From positions 2,015,824 to 2,079,823 of the forward strand of contig JALCLG010000001.1 in NCBI GenBank assembly GCA_022647725.1: DNA of 64,000 nt, in the 5' to 3' direction. Positions 50,666-58,882 of the stretch are shown piece after piece. Numbering within the stretch: position 1 is the stretch's first letter; each line of letters begins with the position of its first letter. The DNA comes from Bacilli bacterium (lineage in GTDB: Bacteria; Bacillota_I; Bacilli_A; RFN20; CAG-288). The notes under the pieces were generated by a model that did no database searches, had not been told where the DNA came from, and worked only from the letters and a program-made list of their open reading frames with translations. The position numbers were made by a program, and so were the translations under genes.

Positions 50666-51487
50666 TTATTCTCCTTTCGTACCGGCATCATCTTTGCTGG
50701 CAGCAGGCGTAATGGCCGGAGCAGCGACAGGCTTAGCTGCCGGAGCCGGAGCCGGACGGAATCCAGGCCGACGGAAGCCACCGCCGTTTCCGCCACGGTT
50801 GTGGGAGAAACGACCGGTCTCTTCAGGCTTGCGATCACGCAGTTCCTTGTAGTTTTCCGGAAGAGCCATCCAGACCTTGACACCGATGCAGCCATAGGTC
50901 GTATGCGCGACCACATAGGCATAATCGATCGGCTGACGGAGCGTATGAAGGCTAAGCACGCCCTCACGGTATTCCTCATAACGGGCAATTTCAGCGCCGT
51001 TCACACGGCCCTTGCACATGGTCTTGCAGCCCATGGCACCGGCTCTCATGACACGCTGAATCGCCTTCTTCTGAACAACACGGGACGAACCACGGTTCTC
51101 GATCTGCTTGGCAATATCCTTGGCGACGAGAACGGCATCCAGATCCGGATTCTTGACTTCGACGATGGCAATCTTGATGTTCTCAGGATCCCGGTTAAGC
51201 ATCTTGACGAGCTTGGCTTTGTAAGCCTTCAGATCGGCCGAATCCGTGCCCAGGACAATGGCCGGACGGGAAGTGTAGATGGTGATGGTGATGTCCTTGC
51301 GGATACGTTCGATGTCGATGTGGGACAGACCCGCATCCTTCTTATCGAGGGTAGGTTCAAGATAGCCGCGGATCTCGTTATCTTCTTTGACGAAGCCAGC
51401 GAAATCCTTCTTGGAGGCATACCAATGGCTCGACCAGTCACGGTTGATGCCGATTCTTAATCCGTTAGGATTGACTTTCTGACCCAT
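50666..51487 (-). CDS. rpsC: 30S ribosomal protein S3
   Basis: 273 residues with a Gly/Pro/Ala-rich tail beyond the core (about 215). MGQKVNPNGLRIGINRDWSSHWYA, the KH domain, and GVLSLHTLRQPIDYAYVVAHTTYGCIGVKVWM. Lines the mRNA entry channel. Confidence 0.97.
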   Translation of the reverse strand: MGQKVNPNGLRIGINRDWSSHWYASKKDFAGFVKEDNEIRGYLEPTLDKKDAGLSHIDIERIRKDITITIYTSRPAIVLGTDSADLKAYKAKLVKMLNRDPENIKIAIVEVKNPDLDAVLVAKDIAKQIENRGSSRVVQKKAIQRVMRAGAMGCKTMCKGRVNGAEIARYEEYREGVLSLHTLRQPIDYAYVVAHTTYGCIGVKVWMALPENYKELRDRKPEETGRFSHNRGGNGGGFRRPGFRPAPAPAAKPVAAPAITPAASKDDAGTKGE

Positions 51488-51490
51488 GGT

Positions 51491-52021
51491 TTATTTGGCC
51501 TCCCGGTTTTTGACGGTGACATAGATATGTGACCATCTCTTGATCAAACTCGACGCAGAACCCTTTGCCCGAGGCAGGATTCTCTTCAGCTTCATGGCAT
51601 CGTTGGCGGAAATGGTAGCGACATAGAGGGTATTCGGATCCATTTTGAAGTTGTTGACAGCATTGGCGACAGCCGACATGATGACTTTCTTTACATCCTT
51701 GGCGCAGAGCTTGGAGCAGTTGTCGAGGATAGCATAGGCTTCATCAATGTCCTTGCCGCGGACCAGATCGACGACGAGACGGACCTTGCGCGGAGTGGCG
51801 CCGTAGTTATTGAGCTCGGCGTAGGCTTCCTTGCGGAGATTCTTCGCTTCCGGAGCCTTGGTGCCCTTCGTAGCTTTATCAGCCTTCGGAGCTTCCTTGA
51901 CATCGGCCGGCGTATCGGCCTTTTTGGCAGCCGGAGCTTTCTTAGCTTTCGGACTGCTGGTCTTCTTAGCCGTGGTCTTCGCAGCGGTTTCAGTGACTTT
52001 CTTTTCTTCAGTTTCAGCCAT
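51491..52021 (-). CDS. rplV: 50S ribosomal protein L22 with Lys/Ala-rich N-terminal extension
   Basis: 176 residues against about 112. The first about 62 residues are acidic then Lys/Ala/Pro-rich (MAETEEKKVTETAAK..). The core is NYGATPRKVRLVVDLVRGKDIDEAYAIL...RILPRAKGSASSLIKRWSHIYVTV. ATG 52021 is chosen, seven bases after AAGGAG. Confidence 0.96.
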   Translation of the reverse strand: MAETEEKKVTETAAKTTAKKTSSPKAKKAPAAKKADTPADVKEAPKADKATKGTKAPEAKNLRKEAYAELNNYGATPRKVRLVVDLVRGKDIDEAYAILDNCSKLCAKDVKKVIMSAVANAVNNFKMDPNTLYVATISANDAMKLKRILPRAKGSASSLIKRWSHIYVTVKNREAK

Positions 52022-52032
52022 GTTCAATCTCC

Positions 52033-52416
52033 TTACTTAGTAGCCGGCTTGGCAGCAGCGGCAGCCGGAGCAGCAGCGGTAGTAGTACCCGCAGCAGCAG
52101 TCGTCGTACCGGTAGCCGTCGTAGCAGTTGCTGCTGCGGCCTCGGTCGTCTCATCCGTACCCGAACGATGGTGCGTGAAGGTACGTGTGAAAGCGAATTC
52201 GCCTAACTTATGACCGATCATATCTTCGGTGACATAGACCGGAACGAACACTCTGCCGTTATGAACAGAGATCGTATGCTGTAAGAAATCGGGGAAGATC
52301 GTAGAGCGACGGCTCCAGGTCTTGATGATTTCCTTCTTGCCAGTCTTGTTCTGCTCCTGAACTCTCTTGAGCAGTCTGGGATCGCAATACGGTCCCTTCT
52401 TCAAAGATCTTGACAT
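52033..52416 (-). CDS. rpsS: 30S ribosomal protein S19 with Ala/Thr-rich tail
   Basis: 127 residues against about 92. [69 protein letters not shown] are typical. About 40 C-terminal residues are nearly all Ala and Thr. Confidence 0.97.
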   Translation of the reverse strand: MSRSLKKGPYCDPRLLKRVQEQNKTGKKEIIKTWSRRSTIFPDFLQHTISVHNGRVFVPVYVTEDMIGHKLGEFAFTRTFTHHRSGTDETTEAAAATATTATGTTTAAAGTTTAAAPAAAAAKPATK

Positions 52417-52433
52417 TTAATGTGCTCCTCCGA

Positions 52434-53264
52434 TTACTTCGCATTCCGACGGCGGACAATCAAGCGATTGGTTCTGGCCTTCGGATTTCTCGTCTTCACA
52501 CCCATCAGACGACGGCCCCAAGGAGATCTCGGAGCATCATGACCGACAGGGCACTTACCTTCACCACCTCCGTGCGGATGGTCATTCGGGTTCATGGCTG
52601 CGCCACGGACAGTCGGACGCTCACCCAGCCAGCGGGTACGGCCAGCCTTGCCCTTGGAGACAAGGTTGAAATCTTCATTGCCGACCATGCCAACGGTGGC
52701 ACGGCAGGTGAGAAGAACTTTGCGAACTTCGCCAGAGGATAATCTCAGAATCGCGTATTTGCCTTCCTTACCTAAGATCTGGGCACCGGTACCGGCAGCG
52801 CGGCAGACCTGTCCGCCCTTGCCAGGCTCAAGCTCCACATTGTGGATCATCAAGCCTTCCGGAATGGAACCGATCTCCATGCAGTTGCCCGTGGCGATCT
52901 CACCGGCCTTGCCATCCGTCACCTTCTGGCCGACGGTCAGACCCTTCGGGCAGATGATGTAACGTTTCGTGCCGTTGGCATTGACCAACAGAGCGATACG
53001 GCAGTTACGGTTCGGATCGTATTCGATGGCCTTGACAGTGGCCGTCGTCTCACCGGCTCTCTTGAAGTCGATGATACGGTACTGACGCTTGTTGCCTCCG
53101 CCGATGTGACGGCAGGTGATGTAACCCTGAGAGTTACGTCCGCCGGTCTTGCTAAGCGGTCTAAGCAAAGCTTTTTCAGGAGCCTTCTTCGTGAGATCTT
53201 TGTTTGAGATAGTGGCGAGATTTCTCATACCCGCAGTCAGCGGGTTGTATTGTTTAATTGCCAT
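52434..53264 (-). CDS. rplB: 50S ribosomal protein L2
   Basis: 276 residues, standard. [29 protein letters not shown], the KGLTVGQKV block, and [27 protein letters not shown]. Core of the peptidyl transferase region. Confidence 0.98.
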   Translation of the reverse strand: MAIKQYNPLTAGMRNLATISNKDLTKKAPEKALLRPLSKTGGRNSQGYITCRHIGGGNKRQYRIIDFKRAGETTATVKAIEYDPNRNCRIALLVNANGTKRYIICPKGLTVGQKVTDGKAGEIATGNCMEIGSIPEGLMIHNVELEPGKGGQVCRAAGTGAQILGKEGKYAILRLSSGEVRKVLLTCRATVGMVGNEDFNLVSKGKAGRTRWLGERPTVRGAAMNPNDHPHGGGEGKCPVGHDAPRSPWGRRLMGVKTRNPKARTNRLIVRRRNAK

Positions 53265-53291
53265 AATTTCTCCTATATATTGCTTTCAGCT

Positions 53292-53813
53292 CTACTTGGC
53301 ATCCTTCGCCGGCTCTTCTTTGTTGGCCTTGCGATCGTCGGTAGCAACAGCAGCCTGGATCTTGCCAAGGTCGAAGGAAGAATCGAAGCGGATGATAGCT
53401 CTCTTATAGTCCGGAAGTTTGCCGGTGAAGCGGCCAACCCGCTTGGTTTTTCCGGTCTTCTGCTCCGTATTGACGCTCTTCACCTTAGCGGCGAAGATGG
53501 CCTGCACGGCAGCCTTGATTTCAGGCTTGGTGGCCTTCTTGTCAACAGCGAAGACCATGGCATTCTCGTTCTTCTGAAGCTTCTGAGTTTCCTCAGTCAC
53601 AATGATGTACTTAAGAATGGAATAATCCTTGATGATGGCCGGACGGGTCACATAAGGCTTAACCTCGGCTTCCTTCTTGTCCTCAGCCTTGACAGCAGTC
53701 TTCTTGCTAGCAGCCTTCTTCGGGCTGGCCTTGACGGCCTTGGCTTCGGTCTTGACTTCTTTCTTCTCCGCCGGAGCCGCAGTGACTTCGGTGACTTTCT
53801 TTTCGTCAGCCAT
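53292..53813 (-). CDS. rplW: 50S ribosomal protein L23 with Lys/Ala-rich N-terminal extension
   Basis: 173 residues against about 95. The first about 55 residues are low complexity (MADEKKVTEVTAAPAEKK..). The core follows: RPAIIKDYSILKYIIVTEETQKLQKNENAMVFAVDKKATKPEIKAAVQAIF. A docking site for SRP and trigger factor at the tunnel exit. Confidence 0.95.
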   Translation of the reverse strand: MADEKKVTEVTAAPAEKKEVKTEAKAVKASPKKAASKKTAVKAEDKKEAEVKPYVTRPAIIKDYSILKYIIVTEETQKLQKNENAMVFAVDKKATKPEIKAAVQAIFAAKVKSVNTEQKTGKTKRVGRFTGKLPDYKRAIIRFDSSFDLGKIQAAVATDDRKANKEEPAKDAK

Positions 53814-53815
53814 GG

Positions 53816-54511
53816 TTATTTAGCCTCCTTGACGTCATGATCGTGGTCGCAGGCATCGTCATCCTCGGTGGGAATGGTGTTCTTGACGAGGATGAGCTTC
53901 TTGGCATTGAGGATGTCGTAGACCGACAGGTTGTCGCTGGTGGTAACGATGACGTTGGTGAGGTTACGGCAGGCCTTGATCAGGTTCATATCGATATCAG
54001 CTAAGACTAAGAGATTCTTATTCTCATCCGCCTTGATGGCAGCAAGAGCCTTAACGAAATCCTTGGTCTTGGTCGAAGCAAACTTCTCATCGGTCAGGAC
54101 AATGATGTCATTGGACATCGCCTTGTCGGACAGAGCGGAAGTGAAGGCAATGTAGTGCTCGCTCTTGTTCATCGAGAGACGGAAGTTCTGCTGACCGTTC
54201 GGAGCGAAGACAACACCGCCATGGCGATGGATAGGAGCATTGACGGTACCCTGACGGGCACGGCCGGTGCCCTTCTGGGCAAACGGCTTGCGGTTGGAAC
54301 CGTGAACGATGTCACGGGTGAGCGTATGGGCAGTACCGACCCGGCGGTTAGCCAGATCGACACGGACGGCACGCTGAACGGAATACGGCTTGATCTTGGC
54401 AGCGAACAGATCGCTGGGAAGAGTGACGTCTCCGATCTTCTTGCCAGTGTAATCAAGAACCGGAAGGTTCAGGTTGACTTCTTGGACTTTAGCTTGTTTT
54501 TTGTTAGCCAT
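53816..54511 (-). CDS. rplD: 50S ribosomal protein L4 with Asp/His-rich tail
   Basis: 231 residues. RAVRVDLANRRVGTAHTLTRDIVHGSNRKPFAQKGTGRARQGTVNAPIHRHGGVVF and the C-terminal LSVYDILNAKKLILVKNTI. The protein ends in EDDDACDHDHDVKEAK, an unusual acidic, His-containing tail that could bind metal. Confidence 0.96.
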   Translation of the reverse strand: MANKKQAKVQEVNLNLPVLDYTGKKIGDVTLPSDLFAAKIKPYSVQRAVRVDLANRRVGTAHTLTRDIVHGSNRKPFAQKGTGRARQGTVNAPIHRHGGVVFAPNGQQNFRLSMNKSEHYIAFTSALSDKAMSNDIIVLTDEKFASTKTKDFVKALAAIKADENKNLLVLADIDMNLIKACRNLTNVIVTTSDNLSVYDILNAKKLILVKNTIPTEDDDACDHDHDVKEAK

Positions 54512-54530
54512 AATGCAATCTCCTTCCTAG

Positions 54531-55340
54531 TTACTTACCGTTAGCAGCGTTGTTGTGAGTCTTGTTGGAAATGGCGGTACGCTTCTTACCGGAATTCTCA
54601 GCAGCCTTGACAGCAATCTTGCTAAGGACATCAGCTTCCTTCTTCTCGATATCCGCGATAGTTTCCTTCGTGTAATCGACAAGCGGGCTGACAACGAACG
54701 GCTTGGCATAGTCCCGAACGGTATTGCGGATCTTAATGATGGAGAGATCCGGTCCCGGAACGGAACCACGGATAAGAACACAATTCTTGGACGGATCGAT
54801 GCCGACAATGGCGAGGTGAAGAACAGTGCGTGTCTTCGGTCTCCACTGACCACCCATGGTCTTGCCAGGATGGACACGGTTGTTCGTACGGCCGTTAGTG
54901 GCTAACGAACCGATCTGTCTGTGATAACCGGAACCATGGCCCTTCGGACCGATGGTAGCATGATATCTCTTGATGACGCCGACATAGCCGTGACCCTTGG
55001 ATAAGCCGGTCACATCGACCATATCGCCGACCTGGAAGATGGAGCAATCGATTGTCGAACCAACCTCATGGTTGGCGTAGATCTCATCGCCCTCAATCTC
55101 ACGGACGACATACTTCGGAGCGGTATTGGCCTTTTTGGCAATGCCGAGCTCGGCCTTGTTGGCGCGGGCTTCCTTCTTATCTTCATAGCCGACCTGGAGG
55201 GCCTCATAGCCATCCTTTTCCTTCGTCTTCTTCTGAAGGACAACGTTCGGGAGTACTTCCACGACCGTGACCGGATAGGTGGCGCCGTCTTCGGTGAAGA
55301 CGCTCGTCATACCGATCTTTCTTCCGATAATAGATTTCAT
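54531..55340 (-). CDS. rplC: 50S ribosomal protein L3 with C-terminal extension
   Basis: 269 residues against about 210. KSIIGRKIGMTSVFTEDGATYPVTVVEVLPN, KGHGYVGVIKRYHATIGPKGHGSGYHRQIGSLA and GKTMGGQWRPKTRTVLHLAIVGID. The extra about 60 C-terminal residues are charged and Asn/Lys/Ala-rich. Confidence 0.97.
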   Translation of the reverse strand: MKSIIGRKIGMTSVFTEDGATYPVTVVEVLPNVVLQKKTKEKDGYEALQVGYEDKKEARANKAELGIAKKANTAPKYVVREIEGDEIYANHEVGSTIDCSIFQVGDMVDVTGLSKGHGYVGVIKRYHATIGPKGHGSGYHRQIGSLATNGRTNNRVHPGKTMGGQWRPKTRTVLHLAIVGIDPSKNCVLIRGSVPGPDLSIIKIRNTVRDYAKPFVVSPLVDYTKETIADIEKKEADVLSKIAVKAAENSGKKRTAISNKTHNNAANGK

Positions 55341-55361
55341 AAACTGTTACCTGCCTCCTCT

Positions 55362-55673
55362 TTACAGTTTAATCTCAACATCGACGCCAGCAGGTAAATC
55401 AAGATTCTTCAGAATATCGATGGTCTGCTTGGTCGGGCGGTTGATGTCAATAAGTCTCTTGTGAGTACGGATTTCGAACTGCTCACGGGAATCCTTATCA
55501 ACGAACGGAGAACGGAGAATAGTGAAGACCTGTTTCTCAGTAGGAAGCGGAATAGGTCCGACAACCTGTGCACCAGTCTTCTTCGCGGCTTCAACGATCT
55601 TCAGAACAGCTTGGTCAAGGACTTTGTGATCATAGCCCTTGAGACGAATACGGATGGATTTGTTTTCTGCCAT
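55362..55673 (-). CDS. rpsJ: 30S ribosomal protein S10
   Basis: 103 residues. [73 protein letters not shown]. First gene of the S10-spc-alpha cluster, with two promoters and a structured leader upstream. S10 (NusE) also serves antitermination. Confidence 0.98.
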   Translation of the reverse strand: MAENKSIRIRLKGYDHKVLDQAVLKIVEAAKKTGAQVVGPIPLPTEKQVFTILRSPFVDKDSREQFEIRTHKRLIDINRPTKQTIDILKNLDLPAGVDVEIKL

Positions 55674-55803
55674 TTTTAGTTACCTCCTTTACCCAAGATC
55701 TTGTTTGGGCTTCCGTTCGGTATGAATTACCGGAATACGTGACAACTCTTGTCGGCGTTTCCGCAACTTCACACGTCAATACGGGCTGAAATGGCATTCA
55801 GCG
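55674..55803 (-). promoter_or_regulatory. Structured 5' leader of the S10 operon
   Basis: About 130 nt between promoter P2 and rpsJ, without an ORF. It contains hairpins CTGAA/TTCAG (near 55790), GACAA-GAG-TTGTC enclosed by ACGTG/CACGT (55739-55775), CGGTA/TACCG inside TTCCG/CGGAA (55710-55735), and CCCAA/TTGGG abutting the AAAGGAGG SD. Autoregulation by a ribosomal protein is plausible. Confidence 0.45.
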
Positions 55804-55809
55804 TGTTTA

Positions 55810-55838
55810 AGTCTACTATGAAAAGCTACCACAGTCAA
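55810..55838 (-). promoter_or_regulatory. S10 operon promoter P2
   Basis: TTGACT (55833-55838), a 17-nt spacer, TAGACT (55810-55815). Confidence 0.75.
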
Positions 55839-55876
55839 CAAAAAGATGAAAAAAGTGATGGAGCAAGTGCCTATAT

Positions 55877-55905
55877 ATAATATAAGGATGTTCCGAAATC
55901 GTCAA
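55877..55905 (-). promoter_or_regulatory. S10 operon promoter P1
   Basis: TTGACG (55900-55905), a 17-nt spacer, TATTAT (55877-55882), 67 bp upstream of P2. Confidence 0.75.
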
Positions 55906-56059
55906 GTTATTACAACCCCTAATGGCGTTTCCAAGCCCTAATTTCAAGCAGGGAAGCGCTTTCTATTCTAATATTCGCTGTTTTCCTAGTGTTTTTGCCT
56001 CTTTTCAGCAAATATTTCTTGTTTCTCCGATTTTTGTTTCCCTTTCCGGGGGCTTGTAA

Positions 56060-56071
56060 TAAAATTGAGGC
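56060..56071 (+). promoter_or_regulatory. -10 box directly before the methyltransferase-like gene
   Basis: TAAAAT (56060-56065) ends six bases before ATG 56072, with no SD and only a weak -35. Consistent with a leaderless mRNA. Confidence 0.4.
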
Positions 56072-57193
56072 ATGAAAATAACATTCCAAGATGCGGATAT
56101 GGCTCAGCTCGGGAAGCTGCTGGATATGAAATACCTCAATCTGGAGGCTGGCGACTTCTATAATGCCTACCTGGCCAACGACTATCTTTCGGTGACCCCG
56201 GACGCCGTCAAGGAACTCACCAAGAGTGAAAGCATGTCTGCTGAGGATGCGTTCTTCACGGCCTTGCTTCTCGCCCGGGACATTGCTCCGGAAGACAGTG
56301 AAGTCGTCCGGATGAAGGATGCCTGCCATATCGATCGGGTCACCCAGCTCAATCCGAGACTCTATGATCATGTCTCCTATGCCACCGATCTGGCGCTGTC
56401 GGAAAAGAAGACAAGCAACTGGGAACTGAGCTACAACTACTATGCCCCCTATGAAGGATTCCTCTACGATGATGTCAGCAGTGATCCGGAAAACTATTTT
56501 GCCGAGATCAACCATTTAGGTTTCTTTCCGACGAAGGTCCCCTATCTCTGTGTCAGCGAGAACAACGTCGTCTGGATGTCCATCACCCCTTACGAGATCA
56601 ACACCATGGCTCAGGCCATCCAGAATGCCCATGGCAAAGTTGTCACCTTCGGCTTGGGATTAGGCTACTTTGCCTACAGTGTTCTCAACAAGGCCGATGT
56701 CTCCCAGGTGATCGTGGTCGAAAAGGATCCGAAAGTCATCCGTCTCTTCCAGAGCGAAATCCTCCCGAAGATCCGTTTACGGAACAAGCTGACCATCGTC
56801 CAGGACAATGCCTTCGACTATGCCAAGAACAAGCTCCCTCGAGAGAAGGCGGACTATGTCTTTGTCGACATCTATCATGATGCCGATGACGCCTTGCCCA
56901 TCTATCTGAAGCTGAAGGCCCTGGAGAAGCTTTCCCCGGCCACGGAGTTCAGCTATTGGATTGAGCGGGGCATCCTCTGCTACCTGCGGCGCTTCCTGAT
57001 GACGCTGATCGAAGAGAACCTCTCCGGCTATACCGCGGAAGACTATGTCTACAGCGAAAACGAAAGCGATACGATCATGAATGCTTTAGCCAAAGCACTA
57101 TCAGCTAAAGAATTCACCTCTTATCAAGACCTTAAGCTGTTTTTGACGGATAGCGAACTGAAAGAGTTCGTTAAAAGCGTTACCTTAGCCTAG
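56072..57193 (+). CDS. Class I SAM methyltransferase-like / spermidine-synthase-like protein
   Basis: 373 residues. The N-terminal about 170 residues are helical and not recognised. A Rossmann-type SAM domain follows: KVVTFGLGLGYFAYSVL (motif I), VIVVEKDPKVIRLFQ (motif II), TIVQDNAFDYAKN, and ADYVFVDIYHDADDALPIYLK, the order of spermidine-synthase-like folds. The polyamine-binding residues are not evident, so methyl transfer or a regulatory role is equally possible. No SD; a -10 box lies 6 nt upstream. A terminator follows. Confidence 0.65.
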   Translation: MKITFQDADMAQLGKLLDMKYLNLEAGDFYNAYLANDYLSVTPDAVKELTKSESMSAEDAFFTALLLARDIAPEDSEVVRMKDACHIDRVTQLNPRLYDHVSYATDLALSEKKTSNWELSYNYYAPYEGFLYDDVSSDPENYFAEINHLGFFPTKVPYLCVSENNVVWMSITPYEINTMAQAIQNAHGKVVTFGLGLGYFAYSVLNKADVSQVIVVEKDPKVIRLFQSEILPKIRLRNKLTIVQDNAFDYAKNKLPREKADYVFVDIYHDADDALPIYLKLKALEKLSPATEFSYWIERGILCYLRRFLMTLIEENLSGYTAEDYVYSENESDTIMNALAKALSAKEFTSYQDLKLFLTDSELKEFVKSVTLA

Positions 57194-57210
57194 CCGACAG
57201 TAAGCAAAGA

Positions 57211-57238
57211 AAAAGGCGACCTTGACGGCCGCCTTTTT
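57211..57238. terminator. Bidirectional terminator between the methyltransferase and sirtuin genes
   Basis: AAAGGCG and CGCCTTT pair around ACCTTGACGGC, with A and T tracts on either side. Confidence 0.8.
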
Positions 57239-57254
57239 GTTGTCTTCAGGACAC

Positions 57255-58091
57255 TTAAGCTTTCAGAAGGTTGGTGATAGCCGTGGTCAGATCGTCCTGG
57301 ATCATCACCGACCGGTCCACGATCGGATCCGGGATGTGACAGGCCTCTTTGTTGATGACGACATAGGAAGCCAACGGGTTATGGATGGTCATCGCCCAGA
57401 ACGGATACTTGATCACCGCCGGAGAGTTCTCGCCGACGCCCAGTTCAAGATAGAGAACCTTCTTGGCTTTGTTGGCATCCAGGAAGGACTGATAATTCAT
57501 CTGAGCAGTCTTCCACCCCTCATCCTCGGCAAAGGAATCATTCATCCGGAGATTCAAGGTCATCGGCTTGTGGCAGATAGGACAGGTCGGAATCAGCTCG
57601 GTGGGAATCTTGTGGTCTTTCATCTTGCTTACCATTTCCCGGATCATCGCTTCATTGTCGTAGGTCTTGTTATGGCAAGGGACGGAGCATTGGAACAGGC
57701 CATAGTCGCCCTGAGTATAGAAAAGACGGCTCTTGTCAAAGCCGGCTTTCTGGAACTGATGGTCGACGTTAGTCGTCAGAACAAAATAGTTGGTCGGAGA
57801 GACCAGCTTCAGCAAATCCCGATAGAGCGGCTTCGCGCCGTCCTGATAACGTTCAAGAGTAATCATCTCCGCCCAATAGCCCCAGAACTCTTCGGGGCTC
57901 TTGAAGGGAGCGAAGCCGGCTTCATACATGTCCTGGACATCATACTTCTCGCTCATGTAGGCGAAGTGATCCTGGAAGGTCTTCCCGCCGTACTCGAAAC
58001 CCGCAGCGGTGGAAAGCCCGCTGCCCGCACCGATGACAACCGCCTGGCTGCCTAAGAGCAGTTCTTTAACTTTCTGATACTCGTTGGACAT
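57255..58091 (-). CDS. SirTM-type sirtuin (NAD-dependent ADP-ribosyltransferase class M)
   Basis: 278 residues from MSNEYQKVKELL. The NAD site reads VVIGAGSGLSTAAGFEYGGKTFQDHFAYMSEKY, then DMYEAGFAPFKSPEEFWGYWAEMI, and TTNVDHQFQKAGF where the catalytic loop lies. Zinc ligands are two Cys in QCSVPCHN and two in CPICHKPM. This order is that of the class M sirtuins of staphylococci and streptococci, which ADP-ribosylate a lipoylated GcvH-like carrier. Start 58091 overlaps the macrodomain gene by 26 bp. The usual GcvH-L and LplA2 partners are not in the window. Confidence 0.85.
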   Translation of the reverse strand: MSNEYQKVKELLLGSQAVVIGAGSGLSTAAGFEYGGKTFQDHFAYMSEKYDVQDMYEAGFAPFKSPEEFWGYWAEMITLERYQDGAKPLYRDLLKLVSPTNYFVLTTNVDHQFQKAGFDKSRLFYTQGDYGLFQCSVPCHNKTYDNEAMIREMVSKMKDHKIPTELIPTCPICHKPMTLNLRMNDSFAEDEGWKTAQMNYQSFLDANKAKKVLYLELGVGENSPAVIKYPFWAMTIHNPLASYVVINKEACHIPDPIVDRSVMIQDDLTTAITNLLKA

Positions 58092-58821
58092 AAATCCGGT
58101 AATCCCTTTCGCTGAAGACATCAAAAACAACTTTTAATGGGTACGAGGAGGTTTTTAAGAAGGAACGGACCGTATCCACGGCAATCCTGCTGGCTTGCTC
58201 AATCGGAAATCCGTAGACTCCTGTACTTAAAGAGCAGAAGACCAGCGACGTCAGCTGACGGCGCTGAGCTTCTTTTAAGCAGGCAAGATAACAGGAGCAA
58301 AGATCCGCTCTGTTTTCGTCGCTCAGCGGATCATCCGCCACCGGTCCGACCGTATGGAAAATATAGCGGGAAGGAAGGTTGTAGCCTAAGGTCACTTTCA
58401 CCTGACCGGTAGGCTCCTCATGGCCTTGCTTAGCCAACATTTCCATCAGATCCCGGCGGACTTGAAGTCCGCTATAGGAATGAATGGCATTGTCGATGCA
58501 GGAATGGCACTCCACAAAGCAGCCCAGCAGTTCCGGGTTGCCGGCATTGACGATGGCATCCGCTTTTAACAATGTGATATCCCCACGGTAGACACAGAGA
58601 CGGTTCTTGAAGGACAGGGTGTTGACATCCGTGACTTTCAGATGACTCAGTCGCTCTTGGAGGTACTTGTCCTGCTCCTGATAAAACTCCGGGCTCAGGT
58701 CCCGGGGATAGGTGATATTCATCCAGGCCCGGACCTGATCGGCAAGCGAAAGATAGGAATACTTGTCCGGATTCTGATGATTGACCTTGGCCAGATAGGA
58801 AATCAGCTCTTTTTCAGCCAT
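58066..58821 (-). CDS. Zinc-type macrodomain ADP-ribosyl hydrolase
   Basis: 251 residues. A helical N-terminal region (about 1-75, SLADQVRAWMNITYPRDLSPEFYQEQDKYL) precedes the macro fold: VYRGDITLLKADAIVNAGNPELLGCFVECHSCIDNAIHSYSGLQVR. The E-C-H-x-C-I-D-N-x-I-H pattern is that of the SirTM-linked zinc macrodomains, where Cys and His bind zinc. Later blocks GYNLPSRYIFHTVGPV and FCSLSTGVYGFPIEQA fit the ADP-ribose pocket. It reverses the SirTM modification. An SD (GGAGGT) and TATAAT lie upstream. Confidence 0.9.
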   Translation of the reverse strand: MAEKELISYLAKVNHQNPDKYSYLSLADQVRAWMNITYPRDLSPEFYQEQDKYLQERLSHLKVTDVNTLSFKNRLCVYRGDITLLKADAIVNAGNPELLGCFVECHSCIDNAIHSYSGLQVRRDLMEMLAKQGHEEPTGQVKVTLGYNLPSRYIFHTVGPVADDPLSDENRADLCSCYLACLKEAQRRQLTSLVFCSLSTGVYGFPIEQASRIAVDTVRSFLKTSSYPLKVVFDVFSERDYRIYVQRVSES

Positions 58822-58882
58822 GCTTCCTACCTCCGTTAGCTTCTATTATAAGGCTCCTAGGCCCGGAAAAGAAATGGCTATT

